In this document: in pieces, positions 1 to 9,172 of the stretch
How positions within the stretch are numbered: the first letter of the stretch is position 1
How the letters are laid out: each line of letters starts with the position of its first letter
NCBI GenBank assembly: GCA_019739335.1
Contig: CP073261.1
Span: forward strand, 1,556,818 to 1,620,817
Reading direction: 5' to 3'
Source: Erythrobacter sp.
GTDB lineage: Bacteria > Pseudomonadota > Alphaproteobacteria > Sphingomonadales > Sphingomonadaceae
Length of the DNA: 64,000 nt
The notes under the pieces: model-generated
The model's database searches: none
What the model saw: only the letters and a program-made list of their open reading frames with translations
Told to the model about the DNA's origin: nothing
Program-made: the position numbers and the translations under genes

Positions 1-665
1 AGCCCCGTCGCGTCGTCCAGTTCGGCCTCGAAGCGAGTAAGCACGCGCCCTTGGCTGCCATCGGGCAGCGCCACCTGCTGTTCCCGCTGACGTGGGCTGC
101 CCGCAGGAGCAAACAGGTCGACCGGCAAATGGGCAACCAGTTCGCCACCCGCCGCGTGCAGTGCCGCCACGAAGCCTTCGAGCGTCGCCCGCTCATCCTG
201 CGCCAGCTGCTGCCGGGACAGGGCGGCAAAGGCGCGTTCGACTGCCCGACCGACATTGGCCTGATCGCCCAGATCGCTGCCGGGCGAAAGGATGCGCCCG
301 AACGGATCGAGCGCGATCGGGAACAGCCCGCTTTCGTCGCGACTGCGTTCAAGCTCGGCGAATTGCGCCAGCGGCGCGGGCGCGTACACCGCAACCTCGA
401 CCTGCCGCCCGTGCAACATGAACCCCTGATCGAAACGGCGGAACTCGACGGCGAAACTGCGCGCGACGCGGAAGCTGCGGCCATCGACCAAGTCGCGGCT
501 GACGATCCGGCTGTAGCGCATCGGGTCTGTGGGCGGGGCGATCAGGCCACCGGAGAATTGCTGGGCGCGCGCCTGCGCAGAAATGGTGGCAGGTGCCAGC
601 GCAGCAGCCAGCGCCAGCCGCAGGGCCGCGCGCCGATCGATTGCTCTGCCCTCTTCGTCCGTCAT
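1..665 (-). CDS. Secreted protein of unknown function (partial, 3' end outside the window)
   Basis: This reading frame runs open on the minus strand from an ATG at 663-665 to the window edge, giving 221 codons so far. Its first residues (MTDEEGRAIDRR) are followed by an Ala/Leu-rich stretch ending near residue 32 (ISAQA), which looks like a signal peptide, so the product is probably exported. The start overlaps the cutA stop in an ATGA arrangement, which indicates co-transcription and translational coupling with ctaA-cutA. I recognise no family in the rest, which is hydrophilic with no clear catalytic motif. The gene has no stop in the window, so its full length is unknown. Confidence 0.7.
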   Translation of the reverse strand, partial: MTDEEGRAIDRRAALRLALAAALAPATISAQARAQQFSGGLIAPPTDPMRYSRIVSRDLVDGRSFRVARSFAVEFRRFDQGFMLHGRQVEVAVYAPAPLAQFAELERSRDESGLFPIALDPFGRILSPGSDLGDQANVGRAVERAFAALSRQQLAQDERATLEGFVAALHAAGGELVAHLPVDLFAPAGSPRQREQQVALPDGSQGRVLTRFEAELDDATG

Positions 666-1003
666 TCCCGGCTCCCCTGCCGTGTCTGCCCCACCAGCCA
701 GTCCAGCGTCACTTGCGGTGCCCGGTCGGCCTGCCAGCCGACAATCGCGGGGGCGTCGTAGGGATGCAATTGCGCCAGCCGCTCGCTCGCTTCCCCTAGC
801 AGCAAGGCAGTGGTCTTGAACAGTACGCCAATTTCGCGCCCCTGCATCACTTCGCCCTGCCAGCGATAGATCGAGGTGACACAGGGCAACACATTGGCGC
901 AGGCGACCAGCCTTTCCTCGACCAGAGTGACCGCCGCGGCGTGCGCGCTGGCTTCATCGCCGAAGGGGCACCAGATCAGCGCTGCCTCGGCAGCCTCGCT
1001 CAT
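662..1003 (-). CDS. cutA: CutA-like divalent cation tolerance protein
   Basis: The 113-residue product matches the small trimeric CutA family. Conserved blocks are ERLVACANVLP (about residues 30-40), SIYRWQGEV (about 44-52) and HPYDAPAIVGW (about 80-90). CutA is a cytoplasmic PII-like trimer linked to copper and divalent-cation tolerance; its biochemical role is unsettled. The ATG at 1001-1003 overlaps the ctaA stop (ATGA), and its own stop overlaps the next gene in the same way. This makes it the middle gene of a coupled three-gene unit with heme a synthase. Family assignment is firm; the in vivo function is inferred only from the family. Confidence 0.9.
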   Translation of the reverse strand: MSEAAEAALIWCPFGDEASAHAAAVTLVEERLVACANVLPCVTSIYRWQGEVMQGREIGVLFKTTALLLGEASERLAQLHPYDAPAIVGWQADRAPQVTLDWLVGQTRQGSRE

Positions 1004-2055
1004 GCGCGGCGCCCCAGCACGTGCGAACCCCAGGCAAAGCTCGCCACCAGCAGTGCGCCGACAAGCTGATGGGCCACGGCGATCCACAATTCGACGCCCG
1101 TCATCACGGTGGCAATGCCAAGGATGATCTGCACGCCGAAGGCCGAATGGATCGCCACCGAGGCACGCCGGTCGAGCGGGCGTAGCTTGCGCGCCATGAC
1201 CACCAACGCCGCCACGGCAACCCAGGCCCACCAGCGGTGGAGGAAATGCAGCCAGAAGGGATCGTGCAGGAAAGTCCACAGGACTCCGCGCGCCCAGCTC
1301 ACTTCGGGCACCAATTGCCCCTGCATCAGCGGCCACGAGTCCGACGCCAACCCCGCATTGAGGCCCGCGACCCAGGCGCCGAGCAGAAGTTGGACGAACA
1401 GCACTGCCCCGACCCAGCCGACCAATCCGGTCACTCCCGCCGAACGCGCATTGCCGGCGGCCAGCTGTCGCAGGTCGAGCGCGGTCCAGATCAGCCCTGC
1501 CAGCGTGAACAGCGCGGTGAGCAGGTGGATCGAGAGCCAGAAGTGCGAGACATCGGTCATTTCGCCGCCCAGCCCGGAGCGGACCATGAACCAGCCGAAC
1601 GCGCCCTGCATCCCGCCCAGCGCCAGCAGCGCAACAAGGCGCGGCTTGTAGCCGGTGGGGATCGCCTGCTTCATCCAGAACCATGCCAGCGGCAGCGCGA
1701 AGGCCAACCCCAGCAGCCGCCCGAGCAGGCGGTGGAACCACTCCCAGAGGTAGATGAACTTGAACGCCGCAAGGTCCATACCCGCCGGGCCGGTGACATT
1801 GCGGTATTCGCCGGTGGCCTTGTACAGATCGAACTCGGCCTGCCATGCAGCGTCGCTCAAGGGTGGCAATGCGCCGGTGACGGGTTTCCATTCGGTGATC
1901 GACAGTCCACTCTCGGTCAGCCGGGTGATTCCGCCCACCGCGACCATCACCAGCACCAGCGCGGCGACCGCGAACAGCCAGTTGGCGAGCGCCAGCGGAC
2001 GGGGAATGCCCTGGCTGCGTGGCGTCTCGTCGAAGGATGATACATTTGCGACCAT
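1000..2055 (-). CDS. ctaA: Heme a synthase (CtaA/COX15)
   Basis: This is a polytopic inner-membrane protein of 351 residues that oxidises heme o to heme a for aa3-type cytochrome oxidase. The sequence has about eight hydrophobic segments. His-bearing blocks characteristic of COX15 are present: GGITRLTESGLSITEWKP early on, EWFHRLLGR in the first half and FLHRWWAW in the second half. I place the start at ATG 2055 (MVANVSS); an ATG seven codons upstream (2076) is equally possible. The frame runs open further upstream, but that extension lacks coding character. It leads the minus-strand unit ctaA-cutA-unknown and is divergent from the merC-like gene. Confidence 0.93.
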   Translation of the reverse strand: MVANVSSFDETPRSQGIPRPLALANWLFAVAALVLVMVAVGGITRLTESGLSITEWKPVTGALPPLSDAAWQAEFDLYKATGEYRNVTGPAGMDLAAFKFIYLWEWFHRLLGRLLGLAFALPLAWFWMKQAIPTGYKPRLVALLALGGMQGAFGWFMVRSGLGGEMTDVSHFWLSIHLLTALFTLAGLIWTALDLRQLAAGNARSAGVTGLVGWVGAVLFVQLLLGAWVAGLNAGLASDSWPLMQGQLVPEVSWARGVLWTFLHDPFWLHFLHRWWAWVAVAALVVMARKLRPLDRRASVAIHSAFGVQIILGIATVMTGVELWIAVAHQLVGALLVASFAWGSHVLGRRA

Positions 2056-2141
2056 AGTGTCCGCCGATTTGCCCATTCCGGCCCGAATCGCAAGCGGGAC
2101 GATGGGCCGGGCAGCGTAAGTTCTTCCAAACCATGGCTTGC

Positions 2142-2159
2142 GTAATGAGATATGATTAC
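2142..2159. promoter_or_regulatory. Perfect inverted repeat upstream of the merC-like gene (candidate metalloregulator operator)
   Basis: GTAAT and ATTAC form a perfect inverted repeat separated by 8 bp, ending 13 bp before the ATG at 2173. It lies in the divergent gap between ctaA and the merC-like gene, within AT-rich sequence unlike its surroundings. The form and position fit a Fur/Zur-family operator. A Zur-like gene lies at 24504-24968, but linking the two is inference. Confidence 0.4.
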
Positions 2160-2172
2160 ATAGATAGCCTGC

Positions 2173-2541
2173 ATGGCGCAGATGCTCCCCTGGATTCGCG
2201 GCAGGCTTGACCGCGCCGGCATACTGTTGTCGGCCCTGTGCGTATTGCATTGCATTGCCGGACTGGTGCTGGTGGCAGGGCTCGGCCTTGGCGCGGGGTT
2301 CCTGCTCGATCCGGTGGTGCACAAGGTCGGGCTGCTGCTGGCGACTCTGGTGGCCGGGGTAGCGATCGGCATTGGCGCGGTGCGACACCGGCGCGCCGGC
2401 CCCTTCGTGGTGGCGATGATGGGGCTGTCCTTCATGGGCGGCGCACTCGCCGTGGGTCATGGTGCCGAAGAAGTGGTGCTGACGGTGATCGGCGTCGGTC
2501 TCGTTGCCGCCGGGCACCTGCTCAACTTGCGCCACGCCTGA
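2173..2541 (+). CDS. MerC-domain membrane protein
   Basis: The 122-residue protein has four predicted membrane segments and resembles the MerC family of small metal-handling inner-membrane proteins. An early SALCVLHCIAGLVL segment (about residues 20-33) carries two Cys and one His in or beside the first helix, the arrangement expected for a MerC metal site. Chromosomal MerC-domain proteins outside mer operons are common in sphingomonads and need not involve mercury. No other mer gene is nearby. A strong palindrome lies 13 bp upstream of the start, suggesting metal-responsive control. The next gene, thiS, begins 22 bp downstream. Confidence 0.75.
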   Translation: MAQMLPWIRGRLDRAGILLSALCVLHCIAGLVLVAGLGLGAGFLLDPVVHKVGLLLATLVAGVAIGIGAVRHRRAGPFVVAMMGLSFMGGALAVGHGAEEVVLTVIGVGLVAAGHLLNLRHA

Positions 2542-2563
2542 CAGGCACTATGTCTGGTGGACC

Positions 2564-2773
2564 ATGTCCGCACTCAACTCCATCACCGTCAACGGCGATA
2601 TGCGCCGAACCGCCGCTGCCAGCATCGCCGATCTGGTGCGCGAACTCGGCCTGCTGCCGCAGAAGGTGGCGGTGGAACATAACGGCGAAATCGCTCCCCG
2701 CTCGACGCTGGAGCAGGTGGCGCTGGCTGACGGCGACGTGCTGGAAATCGTCCACTTCGTCGGCGGCGGCTGA
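2564..2773 (+). CDS. thiS: Sulfur carrier protein ThiS
   Basis: This is a 69-residue ubiquitin-like sulfur carrier for thiazole formation in thiamine biosynthesis. The sequence begins ITVNGDMRR and ends in VHFVGGG; the C-terminal Gly-Gly is the site that becomes the thiocarboxylate. The frame is open further upstream, but the ATG at 2564 gives the standard family length. thiG follows 63 bp later on the same strand, as in most bacteria. No TPP riboswitch could be recognised in the short upstream gap. Confidence 0.9.
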   Translation: MSALNSITVNGDMRRTAAASIADLVRELGLLPQKVAVEHNGEIAPRSTLEQVALADGDVLEIVHFVGGG

Positions 2774-2836
2774 TCGCCTGCGCGAAGGAGAGGCAACAGT
2801 CTTGCCACTGCGCGAACAGGCAGATACCGCCCCGGC

Positions 2837-3640
2837 ATGACCGAAACACTGAACACCGCACCTGACTCCACCGATGACTCATGGGAAGTCGCCGGGCACC
2901 GCTTCACCAGCCGCCTGATCGTCGGCACCGGCAAGTACAAGGATTTCGCCCAGAACGCCGCCGCGGTCGAAGCCTCGGGCGCGCAGATCGTCACCGTGGC
3001 GGTGCGGCGGGTGAACATTTCCGATCCCAACCAGCCGGTGCTGATGGACTACATCGATCCGAAAAAGATCACCTATCTCCCCAACACCGCCGGGTGCTTC
3101 ACCGCCGAGGATGCGATCCGTACCCTGCGGCTGGCACGCGAGGCGGGCGGCTGGGACCTCGTGAAGCTCGAAGTGCTGGGCGAGGCGAAAACGCTCTATC
3201 CCAACATGGTCGAAACCATCCGCGCCTGCGAAGTTCTGGCGAACGAAGGGTTCAAGCCTATGGTCTATTGCACCGACGATCCGATTGCCGCGAAGCAATT
3301 GGAGGATGTCGGCGCGGTGGCAATCATGCCGCTGGGCGCACCGATCGGTTCGGGGCTGGGAATCCAGAACCAGGTGACGATCCGCCTGATCGTCGAAGGC
3401 GCGAGCGTACCGGTGCTGGTCGATGCCGGAGTCGGCACCGCGTCAGACGCTGCCGTAGCGATGGAACTGGGCTGCGACGGGGTGCTGATGAACACCGCCA
3501 TCGCCGAAGCGAAGGATCCCGTTCGCATGGCCCGCGCGATGAAACTGGCTGTGGAAGCGGGGCGGCTGGCCTATCTTTCGGGGCGTATGGGACGGCGGAA
3601 ATATGCCGATCCCTCTAGTCCGCTGGCAGGATTGATCTGA
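2837..3640 (+). CDS. thiG: Thiazole synthase ThiG
   Basis: ThiG (267 residues) condenses deoxyxylulose 5-phosphate, dehydroglycine and ThiS-borne sulfur into the thiamine thiazole. Visible family blocks include [10 protein letters not shown] (about residue 24), VRRVNI (about 54), [12 protein letters not shown] (about 77), LVKLEVLGE (about 108, with the Schiff-base Lys), [12 protein letters not shown] (about 168) and [12 protein letters not shown] (about 195). The length fits the family. It is paired with thiS upstream. Its other substrate could come from dxs at 22.5-24.4 kb in this window. No thiO, thiC or thiE is in the window. Confidence 0.96.
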   Translation: MTETLNTAPDSTDDSWEVAGHRFTSRLIVGTGKYKDFAQNAAAVEASGAQIVTVAVRRVNISDPNQPVLMDYIDPKKITYLPNTAGCFTAEDAIRTLRLAREAGGWDLVKLEVLGEAKTLYPNMVETIRACEVLANEGFKPMVYCTDDPIAAKQLEDVGAVAIMPLGAPIGSGLGIQNQVTIRLIVEGASVPVLVDAGVGTASDAAVAMELGCDGVLMNTAIAEAKDPVRMARAMKLAVEAGRLAYLSGRMGRRKYADPSSPLAGLI

Positions 3641-3648
3641 CGGCAATC

Positions 3649-3747
3649 GGACGGCGAAGCCGTCCGCAAGGGCAACCGCCCGCCCGCAGGTGCCCCGCAG
3701 CGAAGCGGAGGGAACAGCACCGAGGACCGCGCGCCCGGACGGGCGTG
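3649..3747 (+). terminator. Gene-end hairpins and repeat after thiG
   Basis: GGACGGC-GAA-GCCGTCC (3649-3665) is a perfect 7-bp stem just after the thiG stop, with no T-tract. A second near-perfect hairpin, CGCGCCCG-GA-CGGGCGTG, lies at 3730-3747. A segment between them (from about 3664) is about 85% identical to sequence after the DUF885 gene (from about 11114), so this looks like a dispersed gene-end repeat acting as a terminator or mRNA-stabilising structure. Confidence 0.45.
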
Positions 3748-3826
3748 CGGAATACAAAAGCGCCCCAAACACCCAATATTAACCATCATGCGCGAAGCTG
3801 CTCTCCTAATCTGATGGAGAGCCACA

Positions 3827-4354
3827 ATGGCGACATCGCAGACCGCTTCGTTGACGATTGCCGAAATGCGCGAATTTGCCGGCTTTGCCGAGCATGAGCG
3901 CGGCTTTATCGAACGCGCGCTCGATATCGGCATGGGGCGCGGCGATGCCTTCAAGGTGTGGAGCCGCTGTGCGGATGACCAGCGGGCGATTCGTTCGCAA
4001 TATCTCGCCTATCGCGAACTGCGGCAATTGCGCGGCCTGATCCCCGGCGGCAACGGGTTCGAAGGGATCGAGAGCTTCATCGGCCCGATGATCCGCATCA
4101 GCGCCGCCGACTTGGCGCAGGAAAAGCTCGACGGCTTTTCCGCCTACCGATTCCTCTACGAACGCCTGCTCGGCGCAAGCGCGCGGCCATTCCTCCCCGC
4201 AGCCTTCTGCGGCGCGGCAGCCCTGCCACAGATCCGCCCGTGCCGCCGCAAGATGCTGCTGCAATCGCTGAGCGAAGCCGCCGCCACCGCCCCCGGCTGG
4301 TCCCCGCGCGAACCGGCATTCTATCCGGAAAAGATCGAGGCTGAGGCGGCCTAG
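3827..4354 (+). CDS. Conserved hypothetical cytoplasmic protein
   Basis: The 175-residue product is mostly helical in appearance, with many charged residues (for example HERGFIERALDIGMGRGDAF and AYRELRQLRGLIPGGNG) and no signal peptide or membrane segment. I recognise no family. It starts at an ATG about 186 bp after thiG. Its TAG stop overlaps, within the palindrome CTAG, the stop of the convergent acyl-CoA synthetase gene, so there is no room for a terminator between them. Confidence 0.65.
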   Translation: MATSQTASLTIAEMREFAGFAEHERGFIERALDIGMGRGDAFKVWSRCADDQRAIRSQYLAYRELRQLRGLIPGGNGFEGIESFIGPMIRISAADLAQEKLDGFSAYRFLYERLLGASARPFLPAAFCGAAALPQIRPCRRKMLLQSLSEAAATAPGWSPREPAFYPEKIEAEAA

Positions 4355-6150
4355 TACAACTCCGCCAGCCGCTCCCCGTAAACCTCACGAATCTGGTGCC
4401 GCCTGATCTTCATCGTAGGGGTCATCTGGTTGTTGTCGGTGCTGAACGGCTCATCCGCGAAGGCGAACTTGCGGACCTTTTCGATTACCGAGAGGTCCGC
4501 GTTGGTCCGGTCGATTGCCGCCTTCATCGCGCTGCGGAAAGCGGGCAGGTCCTGCAAGCTCTTCAGATCGAAAGGAATATCGTTCGCCCGCGCCCATTGC
4601 AGCGCCCATTCGGCATCGGGCACGATCAGCGCCACCATGTAGGGCTGCTGGTCGCCCGAAACCATCGCCTGGCTGATTTCGGGTTGCAGCGTCAGCATCC
4701 CTTCCAGCTTCTGCGGCGCGACATTGTCGCCCTTGTCGTTGACGATGATGTCTTTCTTGCGATCGGTGATCTTGATCCGGCCCTTCTCGTCCAGATGCCC
4801 GACATCGCCGGTGTGCAGCCAGCCGTCCTGCAGGGTCCGCGCGGTATCTTCGGGCCGCTGCCAGTAACCGCTCATCACCAGTTCGCCGCGCACGAGGATT
4901 TCGCCATCCTCGGCAATCTTCACTTCGACCCCGCGCATTGGCGGGCCGACGGTATCCATCTTCAGGCCGGCCCTGGGGCGATTGCAGCTGACCACCGGAC
5001 CGCTTTCGGTCTGGCCGTAACCTTGCAGCATGGTCAGCCCCATGGCTTCGAAGAAAGTGCCGACTTCGGGATTGAGCGGCGCACCGCCGGAAACCATCGC
5101 TTTCATCCGCCCGCCGAATTTGGCCCTGATCTTGGGCCGCAGCGTCCGTTCGAGAAGCATGTCCATCGGCCGGTCTAGCAGTCGCTTTTTGCCGTGCGCG
5201 GCTTCGTGCTGGGCAATCTCCAGCGCGCGATCCATCAGGTAGTTGGCGAACTTGCCCTGCTTTTCGACCTGCTTCATGATCCGCGTGCGCAGCACTTCGA
5301 ACAGGCGAGGGACCACCACCATCAGTGTGGGCCGCGCCTCCTCGATATTGCTGGCGAGCTTTTCGAGTCCCTCAGAATACCAGATTTCGGCGCCCACCCC
5401 GATCGGCAGGAACTGTCCGCCCGAATGTTCATAGGCGTGGCTAAGCGGCAGGAAGGAGAGGAAGCGTTCGTCTTTCACACCGAAATCGTTGGACAGGATT
5501 TCCGCCGCGCCGCTGACATTGCACAGGATTGCCCCGTGCGGCTGCATCACTCCGCGCGGTGCCCCGCTGGTGCCGCTGGTGTAGATGATGCAGGCCACGT
5601 CCGCCCGCGCGATTCCGGCCAGCCGCGCGTCCACTGCGGCGCGGGCCGCTTCCGGATCGCCCGCCATCATCGTGTCCCAGCCGTGGACATCGAACGATCC
5701 TGATTGCGAGCTGGCGATGGGTTCGATGGTGATCGCGTGGCGCACCTTGCCCGTCCTCATGATCGCCGGAAACAGCGCCTTGGCAAGTTTGGCGGTGGAA
5801 ACGATAACCGCGGCCGCGCCCGAATCGTCGAGGATGTGGCTGTGATCGCGCTCGGTATTGGTGGTGTAGGCGGGCGTGGTCACGCAACCTGCCGCCATGA
5901 TTGCCAGATCGGCAATGCACCATTCGGGGCGGTTTTCGGAGACGATTACCACTCGGTCTCCGTCGCGCAGGCCCAGTGCGCGCAGGTTCTCGGCCATCAG
6001 GCAGACCTTCTGCGCCACGTCGCGCCAGCTGGTGGAAGTCCACTTGCCGTCGATCTTGGTGGTCAGGAACGGCGCATCGCCCTTTTCATCCGCGCGGGCA
6101 AGAAACAGCGCGACGAGATTGGGCGTGGTATCGATGTGGTCCAGTTGCAC
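4351..6150 (-). CDS. AMP-forming long-chain acyl-CoA synthetase
   Basis: This is an ANL-superfamily adenylating enzyme of about 599 residues that activates a fatty acid to acyl-CoA via acyl-AMP. The ATP/AMP loop YTSGTSGAPRGV (about residues 190-201), GYGQTESGP in the middle, WLHTGDVG, and ITDRKKDIIVNDKGDNVAP in the C-terminal domain are all present. The last type is characteristic of the FadD15-like long-chain synthetases. I choose the GTG at 6150 because GGGAGA lies about 8 bp upstream and the protein then begins at the family's usual N-terminus; an ATG at 6234 would add 28 poorly conserved residues. The precise chain-length preference cannot be read from the sequence. Confidence 0.92.
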   Translation of the reverse strand: MQLDHIDTTPNLVALFLARADEKGDAPFLTTKIDGKWTSTSWRDVAQKVCLMAENLRALGLRDGDRVVIVSENRPEWCIADLAIMAAGCVTTPAYTTNTERDHSHILDDSGAAAVIVSTAKLAKALFPAIMRTGKVRHAITIEPIASSQSGSFDVHGWDTMMAGDPEAARAAVDARLAGIARADVACIIYTSGTSGAPRGVMQPHGAILCNVSGAAEILSNDFGVKDERFLSFLPLSHAYEHSGGQFLPIGVGAEIWYSEGLEKLASNIEEARPTLMVVVPRLFEVLRTRIMKQVEKQGKFANYLMDRALEIAQHEAAHGKKRLLDRPMDMLLERTLRPKIRAKFGGRMKAMVSGGAPLNPEVGTFFEAMGLTMLQGYGQTESGPVVSCNRPRAGLKMDTVGPPMRGVEVKIAEDGEILVRGELVMSGYWQRPEDTARTLQDGWLHTGDVGHLDEKGRIKITDRKKDIIVNDKGDNVAPQKLEGMLTLQPEISQAMVSGDQQPYMVALIVPDAEWALQWARANDIPFDLKSLQDLPAFRSAMKAAIDRTNADLSVIEKVRKFAFADEPFSTDNNQMTPTMKIRRHQIREVYGERLAELY

Positions 6151-6242
6151 GCTAAGGGTCTCCCGATGGGCACCGGATTTTTCTGGCTGCCGCAGTTTGA
6201 CAAGCGAATTAGGGCGCGCGGCGTTCCCCGGCAAGGGTTGTG

Positions 6243-7952
6243 CTATGGCGCGATCACCGCGCCCTCACTGCGCGGGTCGGCGGCGCCGATCCAGCGACCG
6301 TCGCGGAACTCTACGGCATTGGCCTTGAGCGGCAGTTCGCGCGCGGAAACGGTGTGGCCCAGCGCGGTGAGCGCTTCGGCGAGCCCGGGGAGCGCATTGT
6401 CCGCTTCCAGCGTCACCGTGTCACCTGGCGCGAAGACGATTGGCATGGCGATCGCTTCCTGCGCTGTGAGATCGAAATCGATGTAGCCGACCAGTGCCTT
6501 GGCTACCTGCACCGGAATGGTCGATCCGCCCGCCGCACCGATGGAGAGCACCGCGCGGCCCTCGGCATCGTAAACGATGGTGGGGGCCATCGAGCTGCGC
6601 GGGCGCTTGCCGCCTTCGACCCGATTCGCCACGGCCACGCCGCCGCGTTCGGGTACGAAGCTGAAATCGGTCAGCTCGTTGTTGAGATAGAAGCCCCCGA
6701 ACATCAGGCCGGAGCCGAACGGCCCTTCAATGGTGGAAGTCCACGAAACCACATTGCCTTCGTCATCCGCCACCGAGAAATGGCTGGTGCCGTTGTCCAC
6801 CGGTTCGTCGCCATCGGGCGGGGCGAGCGCGAGACCCGAGGGAGTCCCGGCGGCAACGCTGGCCATGCGCGAATCGGCGCTGATGAGCATGCTGCGCTGC
6901 GCGAGATAGGCGGGATCGGTCAGCCCGGCGGGAACTTGGACGAAGGCGGGATCGGCGAGATAGGCCTCGCGATCGGCATAGGCGAGCCGCTGGCTTTCGG
7001 CGAACAGGTGCCAGGTGACGGGAGACTGCGCGCCGAGCGCGGCAATGTCGAACCGTTCAAGCTGGCCGAGGATCGCCAGCACCGTCGTCGCGCCGGAAGA
7101 GGGCGGGCCCATGCTGCAAATCAGGTATTCGCGATAAGGGCCGCAGATTCCTGGGCGCTCAACGGCGGCGTAATTGTGAAGGTCGGCGGTGCGCATTCCG
7201 GCATTGCCGGGGGTGGCGGAGCTGACCGTGAGGGCGAGTACCTCGGCATTGTCCCGATAAAGCCAGTCCGGCCCGCGCGTGGCGATAGCTTGCAGAGTTT
7301 CGGCGAGCTGCGGATTGGTGATGCGGGTGCCGACAGGCAGGACATTGCCCGACTCGTCATAGAATAGCGCCTGCCCCCCGGCATCGCTTGCTGCGCGTTC
7401 GCGAAACCGCTCGGCAAAATCGGCGCCGCGTTCGGAAAGCGTCCAGCCGTCGCGCGCCAGTGCGATGGCTGGCTGGAACAGCGCTTCCCACGTTAAGCTG
7501 CCATGCCGCCGGTGCGCTTCGGCGGCCAGCGCCACATTGCCGGGAACGCCCACCGAGCGTCCGCTCAGTACCGCCTCTCGATAGCCCAATGGTTCGCCAC
7601 TCTCATCGAGAAACCAGTCCGCTCCCGCTTCCGCAGGAGCAGTTTCGCGCCCGTCCAAAGTTGCGAGCGAACCGGTCGCATCGGAATGAAGGAAAAACCC
7701 GCCGCCACCGATGCCCGAACTTTGCGGTTCAACCACTGTCAGCGCCAGCATCACCGCAATCGCTGCATCGGTCGCGCTGCCGCCCTGTCGCAGAATTTCG
7801 GCTCCGGCTGCCGCGGCGCGCGGGTCTGCCGCGCTGACAACGCCGGAAACGGACGATTGAACCGATTGTGCGACCGGTTCGGGAGCAATTGTCTGGCATC
7901 CGGCCAGCAAAACGAGCGCAAACGGGGCGAAAATGGCACGCAAGATAGTCAT
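6243..7952 (-). CDS. ggt: Gamma-glutamyltransferase (lipoprotein form)
   Basis: The 569-residue Ntn-hydrolase precursor cleaves gamma-glutamyl bonds of glutathione and related compounds outside the cytoplasm. The N-terminus (MTILRAIFAPFALVLLAGC) is a lipoprotein signal with Cys19 as the lipidation site. The self-cleavage and catalytic Thr is in DNGTSHFSV at about residue 389, the expected position. A GAAGGSTIP oxyanion-loop motif lies near the C-terminus. The start at 7952 is chosen for the lipobox; the frame extends 18 codons upstream. It starts 10 bp after the end of pyrD, so the two are probably co-transcribed. Confidence 0.94.
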   Translation of the reverse strand: MTILRAIFAPFALVLLAGCQTIAPEPVAQSVQSSVSGVVSAADPRAAAAGAEILRQGGSATDAAIAVMLALTVVEPQSSGIGGGGFFLHSDATGSLATLDGRETAPAEAGADWFLDESGEPLGYREAVLSGRSVGVPGNVALAAEAHRRHGSLTWEALFQPAIALARDGWTLSERGADFAERFRERAASDAGGQALFYDESGNVLPVGTRITNPQLAETLQAIATRGPDWLYRDNAEVLALTVSSATPGNAGMRTADLHNYAAVERPGICGPYREYLICSMGPPSSGATTVLAILGQLERFDIAALGAQSPVTWHLFAESQRLAYADREAYLADPAFVQVPAGLTDPAYLAQRSMLISADSRMASVAAGTPSGLALAPPDGDEPVDNGTSHFSVADDEGNVVSWTSTIEGPFGSGLMFGGFYLNNELTDFSFVPERGGVAVANRVEGGKRPRSSMAPTIVYDAEGRAVLSIGAAGGSTIPVQVAKALVGYIDFDLTAQEAIAMPIVFAPGDTVTLEADNALPGLAEALTALGHTVSARELPLKANAVEFRDGRWIGAADPRSEGAVIAP

Positions 7953-7962
7953 GGGGGGACTG

Positions 7963-8994
7963 CTATTCGCTTCCCACCGCATCCGCAATCGTGGCGAACC
8001 CGTCACGCGCCATCAGCGCCTCCAGCCCCCGCGTCACCTCGCGGGCGATGCCGGGGCCGCGATAGGTCATCGCGCTGTAGAGCTGGACGAGGCTTGCTCC
8101 CGCGCGAATCCGCTCCCACGCGTCCTCCGACGTGGCGATCCCGCCGACGCCGACCAGCGGGATCGCACCACCCGTGGCCTTGCGGAAATCACGCAGTCTT
8201 TCCAGTGCCTTAGCCTTCAATGGCGCGCCCGAAAGGCCGCCCGTCTCTTCGCGCTGGGCGGATTTCAGTGGCGGCCGGTCGATCGTGGTGTTGGAGACGA
8301 TCAGCGCCCCCAGCCCCTTTCCGACAGCGATCCGCGCAATCGAGTCCACGTCGGCCGGCTCCAGATCGGGCGCGACCTTGAGGAACACCGGCGGCCCCTC
8401 CGCCCCGCGCGCCGCCAGCACGGCATCGAGCAGGCCTGCCAAGGCCCCCTCATCCTGCAAGGCCCGCAATCCCGGCGTGTTGGGGCTGGAAATGTTGACC
8501 GCCAGATAGCTCGCCAGCGGAGCCATCACCTCTGCCATCAATGCGTAGTCGGCGATCCGGTCATCACTATCCTTGTTCGCGCCGATGTTGATGCCGAGCA
8601 CGCCCGGCCTGCCCGCGCGCGCCCTGATCCGCGCATGGGCAAGCTCTGCCCCGCCATTGTTGAACCCCATCCGGTTGATGACGGCAGCATCTTCGGTCAG
8701 CCGGAACAGCCGGGGCTTGGGATTGCCCGCCTGCGGCAGCGGCGTGATCGAGCCGACTTCGACATGGCCGAAGCCGAGGCCGAGCAGCGCATCTGGCACC
8801 TCGGCATCCTTGTCGAACCCGGCTGCCATGCCGAGCGGGTTGGGAAAGTGCAGCCCCGCCACTTCGATGGCCAGCGCTCCACCCGGCGGCACCGGTTTGC
8901 CCGCAGGCGAGGCCTTCAATCCCACGATCGCAAGTCGATGTGCGCGTTCGGGATCGAGCGTGAACAGGGCTGGGCGCAGCAGGCGGTAAATCAT
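7963..8994 (-). CDS. pyrD: Dihydroorotate dehydrogenase (quinone), class 2
   Basis: PyrD (343 residues) oxidises dihydroorotate to orotate in pyrimidine synthesis and passes electrons to membrane quinone. Class-2 features are the N-terminal amphipathic membrane-binding helix (MIYRLLRPALFTLDPERAHR) and the FMN-barrel blocks NPLGMAAGFDKDAE, INRMGFNN, NISSPNTPGLR and LVGVGGIATSEDAWERI. The ATG at 8994 gives this family N-terminus; the frame is open 15 codons further. It is the first gene of a minus-strand unit with ggt, and is divergent from the orphan terminator and DUF885 gene. Confidence 0.95.
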   Translation of the reverse strand: MIYRLLRPALFTLDPERAHRLAIVGLKASPAGKPVPPGGALAIEVAGLHFPNPLGMAAGFDKDAEVPDALLGLGFGHVEVGSITPLPQAGNPKPRLFRLTEDAAVINRMGFNNGGAELAHARIRARAGRPGVLGINIGANKDSDDRIADYALMAEVMAPLASYLAVNISSPNTPGLRALQDEGALAGLLDAVLAARGAEGPPVFLKVAPDLEPADVDSIARIAVGKGLGALIVSNTTIDRPPLKSAQREETGGLSGAPLKAKALERLRDFRKATGGAIPLVGVGGIATSEDAWERIRAGASLVQLYSAMTYRGPGIAREVTRGLEALMARDGFATIADAVGSE

Positions 8995-9172
8995 GCCCTT
9001 CCTTGGCAGCAGCCGAGGCTTGCACGCAACGAAAAGCACACAAATTCCGTCAGATTTGCTTTTCCGGCCATTCCTGTCGCCTTTCTACAAGCAATTGTCA
9101 CACGACTCGCTTAGACGACCCCTGCGACCCGAAGGGCTCGAAGCGCCAGGCGTGACGAGTTCTCCACTTAGA

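Noticed and set aside
2173..2541. Mercury resistance operon
   Set aside because: Only a MerC-domain gene is present; no merR, merT, merP or merA in the window.
2542..2836. TPP riboswitch for thiS-thiG
   Set aside because: The 22-bp gap before thiS and the 63-bp gap before thiG are too short for a TPP aptamer and show none of its conserved motifs.
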